A stretch of 64,000 nucleotides of DNA from Thalassotalea sp. ND16A (GTDB lineage: Bacteria; Pseudomonadota; Gammaproteobacteria; Enterobacterales; Alteromonadaceae), in the NCBI RefSeq assembly GCF_000764205.1, contig NZ_JQDZ01000114.1:1-64000 (forward strand), read 5' to 3'. This document shows, one piece after another, positions 16,485-26,808 of this stretch; position 1 is the first letter of the stretch; each line of letters starts with the position of its first letter. The position numbers were made by a program, and so were the translations under genes. The notes under the pieces are model-generated. The model saw only the letters and a program-made list of their open reading frames with translations. It searched no databases and had not been told where the DNA came from.

Positions 16485-19283
16485 TTATTTATTAAGCGCA
16501 TCATTCACTAATGCTTGCTGTTCTTTCACATGCAAAGACATATAGCCACATGCAGGTGCCGCTGACGCTGTGCGACCGGCATAAGTCAAAGTTGAACCCT
16601 GTGGGATTGTGCTGCGGAAATGGTGTTGACTACAGTACCATGCACCCTGGTTTTGCGGTTCTTCTTGACACCAAACGAAATCTTTTGCGTTTGGATACAG
16701 TGCGAAAACGTCTTTCAATTCTGCTTCCGGGAATGGGTATAATTGTTCAATACGAACAATCGCCACGTCCTTTTGCTCATTCTTACGGCGCTGTTCCAGT
16801 AGTTCGTAATACACCTTACCACTACACATAACAACACGAGTCACGTCTTTGGCATTAAGTTCGTCGATTTCACCAATCACGTTGTGATACGTGCCGTCGG
16901 CCAGTTCTTCTAATGAAGAGACAGCAAGCGGGTGACGAAGTAATGATTTAGGTGACATTACAATTAATGGACGACGCATCGGACGTACCACCTGGCGACG
17001 CAACATATTAAATACTTGCGCCGGAGTTGATGGCACACATACTTGCATATTGTGATCCGCACATAATTGTAAGAATCGCTCTAAACGAGCCGATGAATGC
17101 TCAGGTCCCTGACCTTCATAACCATGCGGTAATAAAATGGTTAAGCCACATAAACGGCCCCACTTTTGCTCACCTGAGGAAATGAATTGATCGAACACCA
17201 CTTGCGCACCGTTGGCGAAATCACCAAACTGCGCTTCCCAAATGGTTAAGCCACTTGGCTCTGCGGTAGTGTAACCATATTCAAAGGCTAATACGGCAAC
17301 TTCCGATAATACTGAATCGTATACTTCAAAAGGTCCTTGCTCTTTAGATATGTGTTGTAAAGGCAGATAAGTAGAAGCATCGTCTTGATTATGCAATACC
17401 GAGTGACGGTGGAAGAAAGTACCACGACCAGCGTCTTGCCCGGTAATACGGACACGTTCACCCTGCTCAACAATGGCAGCATAAGCCAGGTTTTCAGCGA
17501 AGCCCCAGTCAAGCATCTTCTCACCGGCGGCCATTTTCTTACGATCGTCGTAAATTTTCTTAACCCGAGATTGCAACTTATGCTGTTCAGGGTAAGTGCT
17601 GATATTGACCGCTAACTCTTTCAATTTACTTACTGGAATTTGATGATCGTAGTCATCATCCCAGTCATGGCCAATGTATGGAGTCCAGTCAACAGAATGC
17701 TCTGTCATTGGGCGCCATTGTTCAACGGTACACTGACCTTCATCGAGTAACTTACGGTAGTACTCTACAAACTCTTTATTTTGTGCCGCCGTTATAGAAC
17801 GTTCGGCATCTAATTGATCTGCATATAACTGACGCGGGGTTGGATGCTTTTTGATTTTTTGATACATCAATGGTTGCGTAGCGTTTGGCTCGTCGGCTTC
17901 GTTATGGCCGTGACGACGATAACAAACCAAATCGATAACCACATCACGCTTGAAAGTATTTCGATAATCAAGGGCGATTTGCGTTGCTAAAATTACCGCT
18001 TCTGGATCATCACCATTAACGTGCAATATCGGCGCCTGTACCATTTTCGCAATATCAGTACAATATTCTGTAGAACGGGTATCTTCTTGTTTAGACGTAG
18101 TAAAACCAACTTGATTGTTTACCACAATGCGAATCGTACCGCCAACTTTATAGGCACGTGCCTGTGACATGTTAAAGGTTTCTTGTACCACACCTTGACC
18201 AGCAATGGCAGAATCACCATGTATGGTAATGGGTAATACTAAATCACCTTTGTCGCAATCTCGTCTATCGAGACGGGCACGTACTGAGCCGATAACTACC
18301 GGATTGACAATCTCAAGATGAGACGGGTTAAACGCTAGCGCTAAATGCACGGCGCCACCTGGGGTAATGAAATCTGAAGAATAACCTTGGTGATACTTCA
18401 CATCACCTGAGCCCATCTGTTCAACTTTACCGGCAAATTCGTCAAATAATTTGCTTGGGTTTTTACCCATTACGTTAACTAATACGTTTAAACGACCACG
18501 GTGAGCCATACCCAGTACCACTTCTTTAGTACCGTGCTCACCCGCGCGCGTAATTAGCTGTTTAAGCATTGGAATTAGGCTGTCGCCACCTTCCAGTGAG
18601 AAACGTTTAGCGCCAGGGAATTTCGCACCCAGGTATTTCTCCAGGCCATCGGCAGCAATCAAGTCTTTTAATAATTCAGTCTTTTGTTCAACACTGAAAT
18701 TTGCTTGTGCTTGTACCGATTCAAGACGTTGCTGTAACCAGCGCTTTTCGGTCGTTGAGGTGATGTGCATGTATTCAGCACCAATCGAACCACAATAGGT
18801 TTTTTCTAAGGTTTTATAGATATCACCCAAACGCATAGATTCATGGCCTACGGCTAATGAACCGACGTTAAATTCTTTATCAAATTCTGATTTGGATAAA
18901 TCGTGGTGTTGTAACTCTAGATCGCGAACACGTTCTCGCTGCCATAACCCTAGCGGGTCTAAACGAGCGTTTTGGTGACCACGGAAACGATACGCGTTGA
19001 TAAGTTGTAGAACACGAACTTGCTTAGCATCTGCTTCAGAGCTAACCGCCACATGTTTTACCCCTTCTTTGGCTAATTGTCGAAATTCATCACGAACCAC
19101 GGAGTGGTTGGTTTCAACTTCTACGCCTTCAACTTTCGGTAATTGATCAAAAACCTTGCGCCATTCATCTGCTACAGAATGAGCATTTTCAAGATATGAT
19201 TCGTATAACTCTTCAATATATTCAGCGTTATTACCGCTGAAATGGGAAGACTCTAACCAAGCCTTCATTGCACCTTCGGGCAT
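16485..19283 (-). CDS. sucA: 2-oxoglutarate dehydrogenase E1 component
   Basis: The thiamine-diphosphate-dependent E1 enzyme decarboxylates 2-oxoglutarate and hands the succinyl group to SucB. At 932 aa it is one residue shorter than E. coli SucA. The N-terminal MKAWLESSHFSGNNAEYIEELY helix that binds the partner is present, as are GMAHRGRLNVL (TPP/substrate region), HGDSAIAGQGVVQE and CYRRHGHNEADEP. The pyrimidine-domain signature FGDFANGAQVVFDQFI is near residue 690. It begins the sucAB transcript, 182 bp after sdhB. Confidence 0.97.
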   Translation of the reverse strand: MPEGAMKAWLESSHFSGNNAEYIEELYESYLENAHSVADEWRKVFDQLPKVEGVEVETNHSVVRDEFRQLAKEGVKHVAVSSEADAKQVRVLQLINAYRFRGHQNARLDPLGLWQRERVRDLELQHHDLSKSEFDKEFNVGSLAVGHESMRLGDIYKTLEKTYCGSIGAEYMHITSTTEKRWLQQRLESVQAQANFSVEQKTELLKDLIAADGLEKYLGAKFPGAKRFSLEGGDSLIPMLKQLITRAGEHGTKEVVLGMAHRGRLNVLVNVMGKNPSKLFDEFAGKVEQMGSGDVKYHQGYSSDFITPGGAVHLALAFNPSHLEIVNPVVIGSVRARLDRRDCDKGDLVLPITIHGDSAIAGQGVVQETFNMSQARAYKVGGTIRIVVNNQVGFTTSKQEDTRSTEYCTDIAKMVQAPILHVNGDDPEAVILATQIALDYRNTFKRDVVIDLVCYRRHGHNEADEPNATQPLMYQKIKKHPTPRQLYADQLDAERSITAAQNKEFVEYYRKLLDEGQCTVEQWRPMTEHSVDWTPYIGHDWDDDYDHQIPVSKLKELAVNISTYPEQHKLQSRVKKIYDDRKKMAAGEKMLDWGFAENLAYAAIVEQGERVRITGQDAGRGTFFHRHSVLHNQDDASTYLPLQHISKEQGPFEVYDSVLSEVAVLAFEYGYTTAEPSGLTIWEAQFGDFANGAQVVFDQFISSGEQKWGRLCGLTILLPHGYEGQGPEHSSARLERFLQLCADHNMQVCVPSTPAQVFNMLRRQVVRPMRRPLIVMSPKSLLRHPLAVSSLEELADGTYHNVIGEIDELNAKDVTRVVMCSGKVYYELLEQRRKNEQKDVAIVRIEQLYPFPEAELKDVFALYPNAKDFVWCQEEPQNQGAWYCSQHHFRSTIPQGSTLTYAGRTASAAPACGYMSLHVKEQQALVNDALNK

Positions 19284-19379
19284 TGCTGGTTCCTATGTTT
19301 GGATAAAAGCAATTCAAGCCAATTACTTTAACAGTATCTAAATTTAAAGTGATCGGCATTACAAATGTAAAACTAAAAT

Positions 19380-19431
19380 GCCGGACCGGGTAAATCAGAG
19401 TGCTATTTAAGCAATTGATTACACGTCCGGC
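19380..19431. repeat. Inverted repeat in the sdhB-sucA gap
   Basis: GCCGGAC at 19380-19386 pairs with GTCCGGC at 19425-19431 across a 38-nt AT-rich loop. On the minus strand the right arm is followed by ATTTTAG. It could be a weak terminator or attenuator between sdh and suc; no other signal is seen in the gap. Confidence 0.5.
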
Positions 19432-19465
19432 TAATACTAATCTTTTATAAGGTTAGTACTTTTAG

Positions 19466-20176
19466 TTATACCGCTCTTTGTAGCAACATTGACTTAATTG
19501 AACCAATGGCCTTAGTAGGGTTAAGCCCTTTAGGACATACGTCAACACAGTTCATGATGCCGTGACAACGGAAAACGCTGTACGCGTCTTGTAAGTCGTC
19601 TAAACGTTCATCGGTAGCAGTATCACGGCTATCGATTAAGAATCGATAAGCATGTAATAGTCCTGCTGGGCCAATGAACTTATCTGGATTCCACCAGAAA
19701 GATGGACAAGATGTTGAACAACAAGCACATAAAATACACTCGTATAAGCCATCTAGCTTCTCACGCTCTTCAATCGATTGTAAGTGTTCACGGCTTGGCT
19801 GTTCTTTACCATCATTGATTAAATATGGTTTGATTTTTTCATATTGATTATAGAACTGAGTCATATCAATAATTAAATCACGTACTACAGGTAAACCCGG
19901 TAATGGACGTAACACAATAACGTTTGCTTTTACGTCTGACAATGGGGTGATACATGCAAGGCCATTCTTGCCGTTCATGTTTAAACCATCACTACCACAC
20001 ACACCTTCACGACATGAACGACGGAAAGATAAGGTGGCATCATCTTCTTTTAACAGAATTAATGCGTCTAATACCATCATGTCTGAGCCTTCTGGAACTT
20101 CCAGCTCATAGTCTTTCATGTAAGGTTTAGCGTCAACATCAGGGTTGTAACGATAAATTGAAAACTTCTGAATCAT
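19466..20176 (-). CDS. sdhB: Succinate dehydrogenase iron-sulfur subunit
   Basis: SdhB carries electrons from the flavoprotein to the membrane quinone site through three iron-sulfur clusters. The ligands are all visible: the 2Fe-2S site CREGVCGSDG (residues 55-64), the 4Fe-4S site CILCACCSTSCP near 147 and the 3Fe-4S site CHGIMNCVDVCPKG near 204. The 236-aa length matches the family (238 in E. coli). It follows sdhA after 12 nt and is the last gene of the sdhCDAB cluster. Confidence 0.97.
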   Translation of the reverse strand: MIQKFSIYRYNPDVDAKPYMKDYELEVPEGSDMMVLDALILLKEDDATLSFRRSCREGVCGSDGLNMNGKNGLACITPLSDVKANVIVLRPLPGLPVVRDLIIDMTQFYNQYEKIKPYLINDGKEQPSREHLQSIEEREKLDGLYECILCACCSTSCPSFWWNPDKFIGPAGLLHAYRFLIDSRDTATDERLDDLQDAYSVFRCHGIMNCVDVCPKGLNPTKAIGSIKSMLLQRAV

Positions 20177-20188
20177 CTCAGCTGCTCC

Positions 20189-21958
20189 TTAGTAAGTTCT
20201 TGCTTTCGGTGGGAAAGCATCACGGTGTACAGGTTCCATGTTTACATCACGCTTGGTCATCTCTTCCGTTTGTGGAGAGTAGATTGAGTGACATAACCAG
20301 TTAGCATCATCACGTTCAGTGAAATCTTGACGGGCATGAGCACCACGAGATTCAGTACGGAAGTTTGCCGCTTTGGCACTGCAGAATGCTGTTTCCATTA
20401 AGTTATCTAATTCTAAACACTCGATACGTTGAGTATTAAATTCAGATGACTTGTCGTCTAGGCGAGCATGTTGTAGACGTTCACGGATTTCCGTTAACTC
20501 TTTCATGCCTTGGGCCATCGCTTCACCTTCACGGAATACCGAGAAGTTCATTTGCATACAGTTTTGTAAGTCTTTACGGATTTGAGTCGGACATTCGCCC
20601 TTGTCACTTCCTTCCCAACGATTGTAACGTGAAAGCGCTGCGTCTAAGTCTGACTCAGATGCGTCTTTACCGTTTTGCGTATCGTTTAAGTAAGTACCTA
20701 AGAAGTTACCTGCCGCACGACCAAATACCACTAAATCAAGCAGTGAGTTACCACCTAAGCGGTTTGCACCGTGTACAGATACACAAGCGATTTCACCAAC
20801 AGCGAATAAACCTTCAACCACTTTTTCAGTACCATCGGCACCGATTGATAATGCTTGACCGTTAACGTTACAAGGTACACCACCCATTTGGTAATGACAG
20901 GTAGGAATAACTGGAATTGGCGCTTCAGCAGGATCAATGTGAGCAAATGTTTTCGATAAATCACATACTCCTGGTAGACGCTTGTAAAGAGTCTCGCGAC
21001 CTAAGTGATCAAGTTTCAGTTGAATGTGCTTACCAAATTGTGGATGGTCAAGACCACGACCTTCACGAATTTCTGTCATCATTGAACGAGCAACAACGTC
21101 ACGACCGGCTAAATCTTTAGCATTTGGTGCGTAGCGTTCCATGAAACGTTCGCCGTCTTTATTCAGCAGGTAACCACCTTCACCACGACAACCTTCAGTA
21201 ACCAGTACACCAGCACCGGCGATACCCGTTGGGTGGAATTGCCACATTTCCATATCTTGCATTTGTACGCCAGCACGAAGCGACATACCAACACCGTCAC
21301 CAGTGTTAATGTGAGCATTTGTCGTTGATGCGAAAATACGACCTGCACCACCTGTTGCTAATACTGTGGCACGAGCCTTGAAGTAAACCACTTCACCTGT
21401 CTCGATACAAACGGCAGTACAACCAACAACGTTGCCATCATCATTTTTTACTAAATCGAGTGCATACCATTCAGAGAAAACGTTAGTTTTGTTTTTCACG
21501 TTCTGTTGGTATAAACAGTGAAGCAGTGCGTGACCGGTACGGTCAGCCGCAGCTGCGGTACGTGCCGCTTGCTCGCCACCAAAATTCTTTGACTGGCCGC
21601 CAAACGGACGTTGGTAAATTTTACCTTCTTCGGTACGAGAGAAAGGCAGACCCATTTTCTCAAGTTCGATGATCGCTTCCGGACCGGTTTTACACATGTA
21701 TTCGATAGCGTCTTGGTCACCGATAAAATCAGAACCTTTAACCGTATCGTACATGTGTTGTTCCCAGTGATCTTCATGAGCGTTACCTAACGCTACGGTG
21801 ATACCACCTTGCGCCGATACCGTATGAGAACGAGTAGGGAACACTTTTGAAATCAAGGCACAAGACTGGCCTGATTCAGAGATTGCTAATGCAGCGCGCA
21901 TACCCGCGCCGCCTGCGCCAATTACGATGGCGTCAAATTCACGAACAGGAACGCTCAC
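20189..21958 (-). CDS. sdhA: Succinate dehydrogenase flavoprotein subunit
   Basis: SdhA oxidises succinate to fumarate with covalently bound FAD. The 589-aa length is normal. The FAD-binding Rossmann motif [13 protein letters not shown] is at residues 12-24, and the histidine that carries FAD lies in [12 protein letters not shown] near residue 45. The active-site segment [21 protein letters not shown] near 240 is conserved. The start codon directly follows the sdhD stop, and sdhB begins 12 nt downstream, as in other sdhCDAB operons. Confidence 0.97.
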   Translation of the reverse strand: MSVPVREFDAIVIGAGGAGMRAALAISESGQSCALISKVFPTRSHTVSAQGGITVALGNAHEDHWEQHMYDTVKGSDFIGDQDAIEYMCKTGPEAIIELEKMGLPFSRTEEGKIYQRPFGGQSKNFGGEQAARTAAAADRTGHALLHCLYQQNVKNKTNVFSEWYALDLVKNDDGNVVGCTAVCIETGEVVYFKARATVLATGGAGRIFASTTNAHINTGDGVGMSLRAGVQMQDMEMWQFHPTGIAGAGVLVTEGCRGEGGYLLNKDGERFMERYAPNAKDLAGRDVVARSMMTEIREGRGLDHPQFGKHIQLKLDHLGRETLYKRLPGVCDLSKTFAHIDPAEAPIPVIPTCHYQMGGVPCNVNGQALSIGADGTEKVVEGLFAVGEIACVSVHGANRLGGNSLLDLVVFGRAAGNFLGTYLNDTQNGKDASESDLDAALSRYNRWEGSDKGECPTQIRKDLQNCMQMNFSVFREGEAMAQGMKELTEIRERLQHARLDDKSSEFNTQRIECLELDNLMETAFCSAKAANFRTESRGAHARQDFTERDDANWLCHSIYSPQTEEMTKRDVNMEPVHRDAFPPKARTY

Positions 21959-22306
21959 TTACACACCCCACACAGTTAATAATACCGCTGCAACATAAAC
22001 AAACAGGGTAAGAGTAAATAAAAATTGTAATAGACCACGTAACATAGTGTTTTTTACGTAGTCTGTTAATACTTGCCAAATACCTATCCATGCGTGGAAC
22101 AGTACGGCAACAACGGCAAGTATTGTGAATATTTGCATGGCAAGGTTTGAAAATAAACCATGCCAGATTTCAAAGGTTACTTCCGGTGTAATAATGAAGA
22201 ACCCCATCATGAAGATGCTGTATAAAGCTAAAACGATTGCGCTAGCGCGTAACAAGATAAAATCATGTACACCACTGCGACCTAAAGTTGCTGCGTTAGT
22301 TACCAT
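21959..22306 (-). CDS. sdhD: Succinate dehydrogenase membrane anchor SdhD
   Basis: A cytochrome b556 membrane anchor that helps form the heme and quinone sites. The start at 22306 (MVTNAATLGRSGVHDFILLR) gives 115 aa, the same as E. coli. The longer frame upstream reads through sdhC and is not credible. Three hydrophobic segments are visible, and the conserved HAWIGIWQVLTDYVK lies in the middle. The ATG overlaps the sdhC stop by seven bases (ATGGTAA). Confidence 0.95.
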   Translation of the reverse strand: MVTNAATLGRSGVHDFILLRASAIVLALYSIFMMGFFIITPEVTFEIWHGLFSNLAMQIFTILAVVAVLFHAWIGIWQVLTDYVKNTMLRGLLQFLFTLTLFVYVAAVLLTVWGV

Positions 22307-22674
22307 AACCAGACTCCTGCTACTACAGATAATACGATCCAAAGAGCAATAACGAACTTGGCACTAGTTTGCCCCGAGCCTTTCTCTTCTAGATGACCTA
22401 GATCCATAATTAAGTGGCGAATGCCGCCGACAAAATGATACGTAAGAGCAGAAACGATGCCCCACATGATAAACTTAAAGAATGCTCCGTTTAAACATTC
22501 TTTAACAGAAGCGAAACCTTCTGCCGATGAAAGAGATAATGAAAGTGTCCAGATTAAGATACCTACAGCAAAAAACATCATCACACCACTAACGCGATGT
22601 AAGATAGAGGCTTTACCAGCTGCCGGTAAGTTGATTGTGGTTAAATCAAGATTTACAGGTCTTTGTTTTTTCAC
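22300..22674 (-). CDS. sdhC: Succinate dehydrogenase cytochrome b556 subunit SdhC
   Basis: The first gene of the sdh operon, encoding a three-helix heme b anchor. KKQRPVNLDLTTINLPAAGKASILHRVSGV aligns with the family start. The heme-ligand helix ALTYHFVGGIRHLIMDLGH is near residue 80. The start appears to be GTG at 22674, since no ATG lies nearby in frame. This gives 124 aa, a few residues shorter at the N-terminus than E. coli. The promoter should be in the 511-bp gap shared with gltA. Confidence 0.93.
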   Translation of the reverse strand: MKKQRPVNLDLTTINLPAAGKASILHRVSGVMMFFAVGILIWTLSLSLSSAEGFASVKECLNGAFFKFIMWGIVSALTYHFVGGIRHLIMDLGHLEEKGSGQTSAKFVIALWIVLSVVAGVWLW

Positions 22675-23185
22675 AGTTCTTGCCTAAAAAGTTATTTGTC
22701 TAACTATTATTTGTGAATGTATGTTTTTATTTTCTAAGAACTCAAAATAAAAAGATACGCTACTTTAGTAAAGTATTTCGGGTTTTGAGCCAATTACGCA
22801 AATGTGATAAAGCATGTCGCAATTAGATCGACCAAATTATATAGAGGTATATATTGAATTACAATTTTAACGGGTGTTTTTTAATGAATGTTCTGAATAA
22901 GTTTAGTGAATGGTAATGATTAGGTCAAAAATCAGCCTAAAGTCTAATTTTATTGGCTGTAAATAACTTTTAAATTGACTTACTACCCCCTTAGTAGAGT
23001 AGAATATCGGCAATTTTATATTCATGATTATTGACTAAGTTTTCAAAACATTTGATTTATGACAAATGTTTCTCAATTGTCATCGCATACAATTACAAAA
23101 ATTTGCCCTATCACGGGCAATGCAAAATAATAAACAAAGATTAGATAAATAGAACGTACATTATAGATAATATAGAGGATGAACT
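22675..23185. promoter_or_regulatory. Divergent promoter region between sdhC and gltA
   Basis: An AT-rich gap of 511 bp with no credible ORF must carry promoters for both operons. The clearest candidate for gltA is TTGACT (22975-22980) with TAGAAT (23000-23005), a 19-nt spacer that contains the inverted repeat TACTA-CCCCCT-TAGTA. This may be an operator. No confident sdh promoter or ArcA/Crp site could be assigned by eye. Confidence 0.45.
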
Positions 23186-24475
23186 ATGGCTGAGAATAAA
23201 GCCACGCTAAGCATTGCAGGTAAAGAGATAGCAGAGTTACCGATTCTTTCAGGTACTGCTGGTAACGACGTAATCGATATCCGTACATTAGGTAGCAAAG
23301 GCTATTTTACATATGACCCTGGCTTTTTAGCTACGGCATCTTGTGAATCTGAAATCACTTACATTGATGGCGGTAAAGGCATTCTACAACATCGCGGTTA
23401 TGCGATTGACGATTTAGCCAAGAAAGCAGATTATTTGGAAGTTTGTTACATTCTTCTAAATGGCCAGGCGCCGAACCAAGAACAGTATGATGAATTTATC
23501 GAAGTTATCACTAACCATACTATGGTGCATGAGAAGTTAGCCAGTTTCTTCCAGGGCTTCTTACCAGACGCCCATCCGATGGCAATGCTTTGTGGTGTAG
23601 TTGGTGCATTATCATCATTCTACCACTCAGATTTAGATATCGATGCAGCAGACCAGCGTTTACGTTGCTCACATCGCTTAATTGCGAAAATGCCAACTAT
23701 CGCAGCCATGGCCTATAAATACAGCATCGGTCAACCGTTCGTATATCCACGTAACGATTTATCGTATTCAGAAAACTTCTTACACATGATGTTCTCTGTG
23801 CCGGCTGCAGAATACAAGGTTAGCCCTACCCTTGCGCAAGCAATGGATCGCATATTTATTCTTCATGCAGATCACGAACAAAACGCATCGACTTCAACCG
23901 TTCGATTAGCGGGTTCATCTGGTGCTAACCCATATGCATGTATTGCTGCTGGCGTTGCTTCCCTTTGGGGCCCTGCCCACGGTGGTGCTAACGAAGCATG
24001 CTTAACCATGTTAGAAGAAATTGGCAGTGTTGACCGAGTGGACGAATTTGTTGCCAAAGCGAAAGACAAAGCAGATCCATTCCGCTTAATGGGCTTTGGT
24101 CATCGTGTTTACAAAAACTTCGACCCGCGCGCTACCGTGATGCGTGAAACTTGTCATGAAGTGTTAAAAGAGCTAGGTGTTAAAGACCCATTATTAGATG
24201 TGGCAATGGCACTTGAAAAAGTTGCTCTTGAAGACCCATACTTTATCGAGAAAAAATTATACCCTAACGTAGATTTCTACTCAGGTATCATCTTAAAAGC
24301 TATCGGTATTCCAACTAGCATGTTCACCGTTATTTTTGCGATGTCACGTACGGTTGGCTGGTGCGCACACTGGGATGAGATGTTAACTCAACCAGGCCAA
24401 AAAATTGGTCGCCCACGTCAAAACTATACCGGTGAAATAAATAAAGAGTTTTCCCCTTTAAGCTCGCACAAGTAG
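23186..24475 (+). CDS. gltA: Citrate synthase (type II)
   Basis: Condenses acetyl-CoA and oxaloacetate, the entry step of the TCA cycle. The 429-aa length fits the NADH-sensitive hexameric type of Gram-negative bacteria (427 in E. coli). The catalytic region is visible: the histidine in [15 protein letters not shown] near residue 230, [14 protein letters not shown] near 305, and the aspartate in [10 protein letters not shown] near 363. GAGGA 7 nt before the ATG is a good ribosome-binding site. It is divergent from sdhCDAB-suc and ends in a terminator. Confidence 0.97.
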   Translation: MAENKATLSIAGKEIAELPILSGTAGNDVIDIRTLGSKGYFTYDPGFLATASCESEITYIDGGKGILQHRGYAIDDLAKKADYLEVCYILLNGQAPNQEQYDEFIEVITNHTMVHEKLASFFQGFLPDAHPMAMLCGVVGALSSFYHSDLDIDAADQRLRCSHRLIAKMPTIAAMAYKYSIGQPFVYPRNDLSYSENFLHMMFSVPAAEYKVSPTLAQAMDRIFILHADHEQNASTSTVRLAGSSGANPYACIAAGVASLWGPAHGGANEACLTMLEEIGSVDRVDEFVAKAKDKADPFRLMGFGHRVYKNFDPRATVMRETCHEVLKELGVKDPLLDVAMALEKVALEDPYFIEKKLYPNVDFYSGIILKAIGIPTSMFTVIFAMSRTVGWCAHWDEMLTQPGQKIGRPRQNYTGEINKEFSPLSSHK

Positions 24476-24517
24476 AGCTTGCAAAGACTAATTTTTTAGT
24501 CATAAAACATCAAACCA

Positions 24518-24543
24518 AAGGCAGCTTTTAGCTGCCTTTTTTA
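24518..24543 (+). terminator. gltA terminator
   Basis: AAAGGCAGC-TTTTA-GCTGCCTTTTTT forms a perfect hairpin with a T-run, 43 nt after the gltA stop codon. Confidence 0.88.
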
Positions 24544-24670
24544 TACATGGATGTATTTATCCTCTCGAGCCAGGGACGGTGGATAGAGAGGGTTTATACC
24601 TGGATGTATTTTCCTAGACTACCAAGGGCGGTATATCGCTAGGGTTTGTACTCGGGTGTGTTTATCCGTT
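24543..24670. repeat. About 2.5 imperfect tandem copies of a 50-55-bp repeat
   Basis: The unit begins ATACATGGATGTATTTATCC and ends GGTTT. A second copy begins ATACCTGGATGTATTTTCC at about 24597, and a third, partial copy begins GTACTCGGGTGTG at about 24648. The centre of each unit differs (CAGGGACGGTGGATAG against CAAGGGCGGTATATCG). It is non-coding and fills most of the gltA-kinase gap; 24671-24832 holds nothing else recognisable. Confidence 0.7.
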
Positions 24671-24832
24671 TTACCCCATGAAAAAGTTGTCTACACATTT
24701 ATTCAAATTGGTATAATCAACTCAGCTTATGTAGATTGCGATTAAATGTTGCTTTATTCACTGTTTAGCAATAAATTTAAGTTGTAAGTTCTATACTTTA
24801 CCATTGAACATTAAGTGAATAACTATTCAACT

Positions 24833-25906
24833 ATGACAACAGAAACAAAAGCTAAAAATACCATATTAGTGGTAGACGATGAGCCCGGTAATATCGATTT
24901 AGCATCAGCTCTATTACGAGATAATTATAAAGTTAAAGCGGCTACTAATGGTAAAGTTGCACTCAAAATAGCGCAAGCAGACCCTAATATTGATTTGATA
25001 TTACTAGACATTATGATGCCAGAAATGGATGGCTTTGAGGTCTGTAAGCAACTACAATCCAGTCCTTCTACAAAAAGCATACCGGTAATATTTTTAACCG
25101 CAAAAACCGAAGTTGCTGATATCACACGTGGCTTCACTTTAGGTGCGGTAGATTACATCACTAAACCACTGCAGCCTGAAATTTTAAAGGCACGAGTAAA
25201 CACCCATATTACCTTGCGTGAAAGTCAAATCGCCCTGAAAAATCAAGTTGAAACGTTAATTGAAAATGCCAAGTTGCGAGACGATATCGAAAAACTGACC
25301 CACCACGACTTAAAAGGTCCACTTGGGGTGATTTTATTCGAGTTACCGAAAATTGCCGACAAAGTCGTGGCCAGATCGATAGAAGAATCGATCAATAATG
25401 TGCTGAATATGGTGAACAACACGCTCGATGTTTTTAAAATTGAAAGTGGCACTTACCCGCTCAATCCTGACATGGTGGATATCAATCATTTGGTTGATAG
25501 AGCAATAAAATCAGTAAGCCGTTTAACGAAAAAAAAAGGGATCAACTTTCACATCGAATCTGAACATGCGGCAACGTATATGAACGGAGAAAAATTGTTA
25601 TGCCTGTCAATTTTTAACAACTTAATTAAAAATGCGGTTGAAGCTTCTCCCGATAATGGAAATATTTATATCAGCCTTAGTGAAAAAAACGACAAAGTAG
25701 AATTTAAATTAAAAAATACCGGTGCCATCCCCGCAGAGTTACGAACAAGCTTATTCGAGAAATTTTCGTCTTCAAATCACCTTAGAGGTTCAGGGTTAGG
25801 CGCTTACTCGGCTAAACTGATGACCGAAGCGCAACAAGGTGAAATCGGTTTTACTATTATTGATGAAACCTTCACTGAATTTACCGTGTTAATGCCCGCT
25901 TATTAA
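24833..25906 (+). CDS. Hybrid receiver-histidine kinase
   Basis: A soluble two-component protein with a receiver domain first (VVDDEP near residue 14, phospho-acceptor Asp in LILLDIMMPEMDG near 60, Lys in ITKPL near 110), a coiled linker, and a histidine kinase core: H-box LTHHDLKGPLG near 160, N-box NNLIKNAVEASP near 268 and G-box GSGLGAYSAKLM near 325. No membrane or sensor domain is present, so the receiver probably gates the kinase. A GTG at 24815 is an alternative start. I chose the ATG at 24833; neither has a strong ribosome-binding site. It overlaps the end of the opposite ABC gene by 4 nt. Confidence 0.9.
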   Translation: MTTETKAKNTILVVDDEPGNIDLASALLRDNYKVKAATNGKVALKIAQADPNIDLILLDIMMPEMDGFEVCKQLQSSPSTKSIPVIFLTAKTEVADITRGFTLGAVDYITKPLQPEILKARVNTHITLRESQIALKNQVETLIENAKLRDDIEKLTHHDLKGPLGVILFELPKIADKVVARSIEESINNVLNMVNNTLDVFKIESGTYPLNPDMVDINHLVDRAIKSVSRLTKKKGINFHIESEHAATYMNGEKLLCLSIFNNLIKNAVEASPDNGNIYISLSEKNDKVEFKLKNTGAIPAELRTSLFEKFSSSNHLRGSGLGAYSAKLMTEAQQGEIGFTIIDETFTEFTVLMPAY

Positions 25907-26808
25907 TCACTAAACAACTGATTTTCCAGAGTTCTGCCATTAATCAGCTGCCGATAGCGCCATTTATTTTGATAACAAAGTTTTAGAATTTCGATATCTA
26001 TTGGCTGTTCAGCAGACAGTGTTTGCACACTGATTTGATATTCCTTATCTTGTGAGTTTACCACCGAAGTCACCCATTTTAAGGAACTGAGTGCGGCTAT
26101 CAAATCAGGCTGCTGTTGCTCCATTCTTAAGGTGAAAAAACTCAGGTTGTCCTCTGCGTTTAATGATTGATGTTGTTGTAAATGCCCCAGATCAAGGTAA
26201 AGAACCTGATCGCATAAGCGTTCAAGCTCACTTAAGTCATGAGAACTTAGGATAAAGGTAATATCGGAAGAAAGTGTCGCAACAAGTTCTCTTACTTCTC
26301 TTGCATGCTTAGGGTCAAGACCAGCTGTCGCTTCATCTAACATGACTATTTCAGGTGCACCAATTAACGCTTGGGCAATTGTCACACGTTTGCGCATGCC
26401 ATGAGATAACGATCCTGGTTTCTCGGTTAAGACTTCACTTAAACCTACCAATTCTAGCGTGCGTTCAGCTTCAATGTGAGCTTCACGTTTTGAAAACCCT
26501 TGCAATTGCGCATAGAAGGATAACTGTTGCGCAATAGCAAAACGAGGATCTAATTGCGCATCTTGCGGTAGCGCCGATAGCCGGGACAAGTTTTTATGAC
26601 TCGCAGGCTGTTCACCAAAGACAGTAACACTTCCTGATGATGGTTTAAGGTAGCCGCATAAAATGCTAAACAGTGTGGTCTTACCCGCACCGTTTGGCCC
26701 AACCAGCGCCACTGGTCCACCCCGTTCAATTTCAAAATCAACGTCACACAATGCGTGGTTTGAACCAAAAAATTTATTTAATTGTTGTGCTTTAATTAAA
26801 CAGCTCAT
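25903..26808 (-). CDS. ABC transporter ATP-binding protein
   Basis: A 301-aa cytoplasmic ATPase of the ABC-2 exporter type. Walker A GPNGAGKTT is at residues 37-45, the signature SLSHGMRKRVTIAQAL near 137 (SHGMR in place of the usual SGGQ), Walker B PEIVMLDEATAGLD near 158 and the switch histidine in LSSHDLSEL. The C-terminal extra domain is usual for this class. The start overlaps the permease gene by 4 nt, so the pair forms one operon. The substrate is unknown. Confidence 0.92.
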   Translation of the reverse strand: MSCLIKAQQLNKFFGSNHALCDVDFEIERGGPVALVGPNGAGKTTLFSILCGYLKPSSGSVTVFGEQPASHKNLSRLSALPQDAQLDPRFAIAQQLSFYAQLQGFSKREAHIEAERTLELVGLSEVLTEKPGSLSHGMRKRVTIAQALIGAPEIVMLDEATAGLDPKHAREVRELVATLSSDITFILSSHDLSELERLCDQVLYLDLGHLQQHQSLNAEDNLSFFTLRMEQQQPDLIAALSSLKWVTSVVNSQDKEYQISVQTLSAEQPIDIEILKLCYQNKWRYRQLINGRTLENQLFSD

